DNA of 49,441 nucleotides. Origin: a virus. Within the stretch, counting starts at the first letter, position 1. Every line of letters starts with the position of its first letter. Location of the stretch: positions 1 through 49,441 of the IMG/VR virus record IMGVR_UViG_3300048839_001052. The stretch is one strand, 5' to 3'. This document shows positions 46,749 through 49,441 of the stretch, one piece after another. Under the pieces are notes generated by a model. The model saw nothing but the letters and a program-made list of their open reading frames with translations. It did not search any database and was not told the DNA's origin. The translations under genes and the position numbers were made by a program.

Positions 46749-47399
46749 GTGGACAACCTGAGTAACCTGAGCGAAGAAAGCAAAAAAGCCCTATTTGAGG
46801 CCCTTGCGGGCGAGTATACCGGGCGAAAAAGACTGGCTATCAGTCAGGCTTGGGGTGAGTGGAGTGACCCGCGCCAGTGGGATAACCTGGGCGAGTTTTA
46901 TGTCGGTCGTCGGGCTCACAACCGCTATGGCATTGGCGAACCGGTGGATGGCGAAGAAGAGTTCAACGAGGATCACCCGGATGGTGTATCGCTGGCGGTT
47001 TATCTTTATGACCATTCTGGCGTGGACATCCGGGTCGAGGGCGGCCCCCGGCGTTTTTGGCACCATGAGGCATGGGATAGCGCTTACATAGGGTGTTACC
47101 ATGCGGGCGAGGAAGCGATCCGCGAGTGGTTCCAGTTGGGGTCAGGTGACTTGGGCGAACCGGTTTTCAATCAAGCGGTTCAAGCCATGATCGTCGAGGT
47201 CGAAACATACGCGGCATGGCTCAGGGGCGAAGCATACAACCTGGCTATCGAGAGTGAACGCAGGGACGGCTCCTGGGAAGTGGCGGATGGGGATGAGGAT
47301 CGCGAGGTGCAAACCTATGGCGATCTTTACGGGACAATTGAGCGAGAGTTTCCCGAATTCTGGCCCGATGAGGATAACTGGTATGTCTATTACGCCTAG
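46749..47399 (+). CDS. Conserved phage protein of unknown function (216 aa)
   Basis: GTG start with AGGGAGAATA directly upstream. Its middle, SLAVYLYDHSGVDIRVEGGP and WDSAYIGCYHAG in outline, resembles a recurrent small phage protein family with a YLYDHSG and CPWDSGQVGF-like pattern, known from actinobacterial and other phages. Acidic overall. First gene of the right cassette, so probably early; an anti-host or anti-restriction role is only inference. Confidence 0.7.
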   Translation: MDNLSNLSEESKKALFEALAGEYTGRKRLAISQAWGEWSDPRQWDNLGEFYVGRRAHNRYGIGEPVDGEEEFNEDHPDGVSLAVYLYDHSGVDIRVEGGPRRFWHHEAWDSAYIGCYHAGEEAIREWFQLGSGDLGEPVFNQAVQAMIVEVETYAAWLRGEAYNLAIESERRDGSWEVADGDEDREVQTYGDLYGTIEREFPEFWPDEDNWYVYYA

Positions 47400-47586
47400 G
47401 CCCTGGGAGATGATGCTCAATGCCTTGGAGATCATGCAATCCGAGATCGAGGGTGACCCATTTTATAGGATGGGCCTAGATGGGCTCCCTCTTCCTGATG
47501 ATGCCGACGATGGCGAGGCTGGGTTATATTGGCTGGGCGTGGACGATAGGGAGATGATGAGCAATGAGTCGCGGGTTGTCACCTAA
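47383..47586 (+). CDS. Hypothetical protein (67 aa)
   Basis: Not recognised. ATG at 47383 within the end of the previous gene (17-nt overlap), with GATGAGGATA upstream. Helical start (WEMMLNALEIMQSEIEG) and an acidic end. The next gene starts inside it. Confidence 0.6.
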   Translation: MSITPRPWEMMLNALEIMQSEIEGDPFYRMGLDGLPLPDDADDGEAGLYWLGVDDREMMSNESRVVT

Positions 47587-47773
47587 CAGCAAGACCGTGA
47601 TCTTTATCGCCCTAGTGTTGCTGATGGGCGTGGCGCTGATTGTATTCGGTAGGCCATACCTGGACTACTTGACGTGGCTGACGATTGATTGCGATCCCCT
47701 AAATGACTTCCTAACCCATATGGTAGTCGGGCAGGATCAGGTTCAAGCTATTGGCGAGTTTATTTGTAAATAG
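47564..47773 (+). CDS. Small membrane protein (69 aa)
   Basis: One hydrophobic helix (about residues 11-28) after a short basic segment, then a polar acidic part with two Cys. The ATG overlaps the previous gene's end (23 nt). Single-pass, N-terminus probably cytoplasmic. Confidence 0.65.
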   Translation: MSRGLSPNSKTVIFIALVLLMGVALIVFGRPYLDYLTWLTIDCDPLNDFLTHMVVGQDQVQAIGEFICK

Positions 47774-47799
47774 CGGCAATGCCGCGAGGATGGTAAATA

Positions 47800-48009
47800 A
47801 TGCCGGATTATGGGAAGAGCACGCAGACTGTTATCAATGTTACGGGTAAGACCTTCGAGCAACTGCGGGCAGATTACGGCGGGCGTAAGCCGCAGTACAA
47901 CCTGGAAAACCTAGGGCGGCTCCGCGAGCACCTTGCGGCGCTCCTGGGCGAGGGGCGGGCCGGGGTGGTGGTGAAAGAATTCGCCGCCGACATCGGTGTA
48001 ATAATTTAA
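47800..48009 (+). CDS. Hypothetical protein (69 aa)
   Basis: Not recognised. Begins MPDYGKSTQTVINVTGKTFEQL and ends with a helix plus VVVKEFAADIGVII. No clear membrane segment. GAGGATGG precedes the ATG. Gap of 82 nt to the next gene contains its promoter. Confidence 0.6.
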   Translation: MPDYGKSTQTVINVTGKTFEQLRADYGGRKPQYNLENLGRLREHLAALLGEGRAGVVVKEFAADIGVII

Positions 48010-48021
48010 GGTTGTAGGGGG

Positions 48022-48050
48022 TTGACAATTGTCTATAGGGGGTGTATACT
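48022..48050 (+). promoter_or_regulatory. Near-consensus promoter with palindromic operator
   Basis: TTGACA (48022-48027), 17-bp spacer, TATACT (48045-48050). The perfect palindrome GACAATTGTC (48024-48033) overlaps the -35, and AATTGA-TAG-TCAATT (48061-48075) lies at the start of the transcript: two operator-like sites on one strong promoter. Confidence 0.8.
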
Positions 48051-48091
48051 GATTGTAGTTAATTGATAGTCAATTTGTAGGAGTGGTAGCA

Positions 48092-48391
48092 ATGGATAAC
48101 AGAATTTTGAGAGTTGGCAGTGTTTTCCGGGGTGACGAAGAAGTCGTCGTTTCTGCCCGCAGCGGTCAGGTCGAGGTGGAGATTTTTCCCCGTGGTGGTG
48201 GCGAGTGCCGTCGCCGGGTCGTCATGACTAGCTCCCTTAAGGGGTTTGGGCTACTCAAGGCGGTCGAGATATGGGAAGCGATTGGGGTGAGTCACGAGGA
48301 TTTCGGTAGCACCGCTGATAGCGTTTTCGATACGGCGGTCAGGGTGGCTGGTGACTATGGATGGTTGCCGGTCGAGGATTGTGTGCAATGA
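48092..48391 (+). CDS. Hypothetical protein (99 aa)
   Basis: Not recognised. The ATG at 48092 has TAGGAG upstream; a GTG three codons earlier is in frame. N-terminal half is strand-rich with VVVSARSGQVEVEIFP, the second half helical. First gene after the strong promoter at 48022. Confidence 0.65.
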   Translation: MDNRILRVGSVFRGDEEVVVSARSGQVEVEIFPRGGGECRRRVVMTSSLKGFGLLKAVEIWEAIGVSHEDFGSTADSVFDTAVRVAGDYGWLPVEDCVQ

Positions 48392-48675
48392 GCTATAACG
48401 GGGCTCCTAATAGGGAAACGTGGTTGATCGGATTGTGGAACGATGAAAGTGAGTTGCTGGAAGAGTTCGAGGATCAGTGGTGGGGTGCCAAAGAGTACAC
48501 CGCCGATGACTTTGCTGAGTGGCTAGAATCTTATTTCGATGAGGCCCTGGCCCCGCAGATCGAGGCCATCGAGAGCATTGCTGTGGGAACCATGCTGGGC
48601 GACTTTCTGGACATCCCGCTGGGTGAAGTGGACTGGCTGTGGATTGCTGAATTAACGTTGTCAGACAGAGACTAG
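48388..48675 (+). CDS. DUF7249-like phage protein (95 aa)
   Basis: MSYNGAPNRETWLIGLWNDE matches the recurrent phage start YNG-x-x-N-x-ETW-x-x-LW-x-N-D-E. The rest is helical and acidic. The ATG at 48388 overlaps the previous gene's end. Function unknown; relatives occur among early genes of many phages. Confidence 0.7.
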   Translation: MSYNGAPNRETWLIGLWNDESELLEEFEDQWWGAKEYTADDFAEWLESYFDEALAPQIEAIESIAVGTMLGDFLDIPLGEVDWLWIAELTLSDRD

Positions 48676-48695
48676 TTTACATAAGGAGATTAGAG

Positions 48696-49355
48696 ATGTT
48701 TACGATTTATCACACTGGGCGGTTGTTCTGGACTGATAAGCCTATGGTCATCGAGGCCAACGGCGAGACGGTCAATTTCCCGCAGGGTCTTGCGGTGAAC
48801 GTGGTGCAGTACATGGATACTATCGACATCCGGATCGACGCGGGCAACCCGTTCGACCGGGTCACCGAACGGATCGACGTGGGCTGGATTCCCATCGGTC
48901 TGGACACTCTCGCAGAGTCCCTGGATTGGGACCTGCGAGAGTGCACGGTCGGCGAGGCCCTGGTGCGGGCGGGTTACGCCGAAGATGAGATCGAGGCCAT
49001 CAGCGAGGGTACCCTGGAAGCCCTGGAAGCCCATGCCCTGGGCCTGGGTATCGGTGTCACGGAGATCGCTCTGGTGGACTTCAGCGGGTACAAGTGGGAC
49101 ACCCCTGAGCGCAAAATCTTCGATGAGTTCGTTATGCTGGTATATGACCGCATCGCGGGCGACTTCGATGACCTGGAGTTCACAGAGCGGCTCGCGCAAG
49201 AGCTTAAGGGTCTTTCTCTGTCGGAGTTGCTGGAAGAGATCGGCGCTGCGGTTGAGTCGGTAGCAGAGAGCTATGTGTACGAGTTGGCTAACTACTTCAT
49301 CGAGTCCGATTACCCCATCGAGGTGATCAGCGGCGAAGAGGAAGAGGAAGAGTAG
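48696..49355 (+). CDS. Acidic hypothetical protein (219 aa)
   Basis: Not recognised. Strongly acidic with a run of Glu at the end. N-terminal half strand-rich, C-terminal half helical (SLSELLEEIGAAVESVAESYVYELANYF in outline). AAGGAGATTAGAG precedes the ATG. Last gene before the right-end repeats; its transcript would read through them into the terminator at 43-77 if the ends join. An acidic DNA-mimic is a possible role. Confidence 0.7.
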   Translation: MFTIYHTGRLFWTDKPMVIEANGETVNFPQGLAVNVVQYMDTIDIRIDAGNPFDRVTERIDVGWIPIGLDTLAESLDWDLRECTVGEALVRAGYAEDEIEAISEGTLEALEAHALGLGIGVTEIALVDFSGYKWDTPERKIFDEFVMLVYDRIAGDFDDLEFTERLAQELKGLSLSELLEEIGAAVESVAESYVYELANYFIESDYPIEVISGEEEEEE

Positions 49356-49356
49356 T

Positions 49357-49365
49357 TTCGCATAG
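49357..49365 (+). repeat. Single TTCGCATAG copy after the last gene
   Basis: TTCGCATAG starts 2 nt after the stop of the gene at 48696. Same orientation as both arrays. Confidence 0.8.
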
Positions 49366-49384
49366 TGTACGGGTAGGGGCGGGG

Positions 49385-49423
49385 ATGGTACCGGGGGACT
49401 TCAGATGGTACCGGGGGACTTTT
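49385..49423 (+). repeat. ATGGTACC repeat pair (right end)
   Basis: ATGGTACCGGGGGACTT (49385-49401) and ATGGTACCGGGGGACTTTT (49405-49423), 20 bp apart, then a run of C to the window end. Related to the pair at 45726. Confidence 0.85.
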
Positions 49424-49441
49424 AGCCCCCCCCCACCCCCC

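Noticed and set aside
5198-48073. 13-mer TTAATTGATAGTC shared by 5198 and about 48059
   Set aside because: Dozens of 13-mer matches are expected by chance in a window of this size.
1-49441. tRNA, rRNA, integrase, excisionase and classical repressor genes
   Set aside because: None recognised. Hairpins seen do not fit tRNA cloverleaves, so lysogeny by integration is not supported.

Overview
The window looks like an almost complete genome of an uncultured, tailed, long-tailed (siphovirus-like) double-stranded DNA phage. Evidence: small and large terminase, portal, MuF-like protein, scaffold, major capsid, connectors, HK97 gp10-like and tail-terminator proteins, a small tail-tube protein, a -1 frameshifted tail-assembly chaperone, a 1018-residue tape measure, tail tip and fibre proteins, a holin and a very large lysin. 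The DNA is GC-rich. No tRNA, rRNA, CRISPR, integrase or lysogeny repressor was recognised. The host cannot be fixed from sequence alone. Five operons seem to start without a leader (a -10 box 6-7 nt before the ATG), which would fit a host tolerant of leaderless mRNA, and a bacterium with an accessible wall is plausible. That is inference.

Layout. 1-449: non-coding, with a strong rightward terminator, inverted repeats and a four-copy array of a TTCGCATAG element. 450-6459: two leftward operons of about 19 small genes, including a Dam-like methylase relative, a Lar/DUF551 fusion, a secreted protein and tiny membrane proteins. 6560-10796: packaging genes, portal and MuF-like protein. 10793-11650: leftward island of four genes. 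11807-13255: ssb and a RecA-like (Sak4/AAA_24-type) recombinase, closed by a terminator. 13320-34799: scaffold, capsid, connectors, a glycosyltransferase-sulfotransferase-glycosyltransferase fusion, tail genes, a beta-helix protein and fibre-like proteins, then the holin. 34796-35786: leftward island with a MazG-like enzyme. 35863-39171: primase, an IS110-C-terminal-like protein, membrane proteins, a GIY-YIG-type protein and a PD-(D/E)XK nuclease. 39257-39517: a leftward gene, then a possible origin and regulatory gap. 39881-45598: DnaB-like helicase, second PD-(D/E)XK protein, 1100-residue lysin and a glycosyltransferase. 45599-46748: a promoter-terminator unit without an ORF (candidate non-coding RNA), one leftward gene and a second TTCGCATAG array. 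46749-49355: rightward cassette of seven small genes of unknown function, probably early.

How it works together. Primase, helicase, SSB and the RecA-like protein form a replication and recombination kit that must borrow a host DNA polymerase. Leftward blocks start at divergent promoters facing rightward operons. Two of them (10793 and 34796) end by sharing a CTAG with the convergent rightward gene.

Most unusual points: TTCGCATAG arrays and paired ATGGTACC motifs that recur in the same order on both sides of the right-end cassette; the candidate RNA at about 45640-45833; the three-domain sugar/sulfate transferase inside the virion operon; the repeated leaderless-start pattern; and several short genes (26-59 codons) hidden by their size. 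The two ends of the window are probably adjacent in a circular or permuted molecule.
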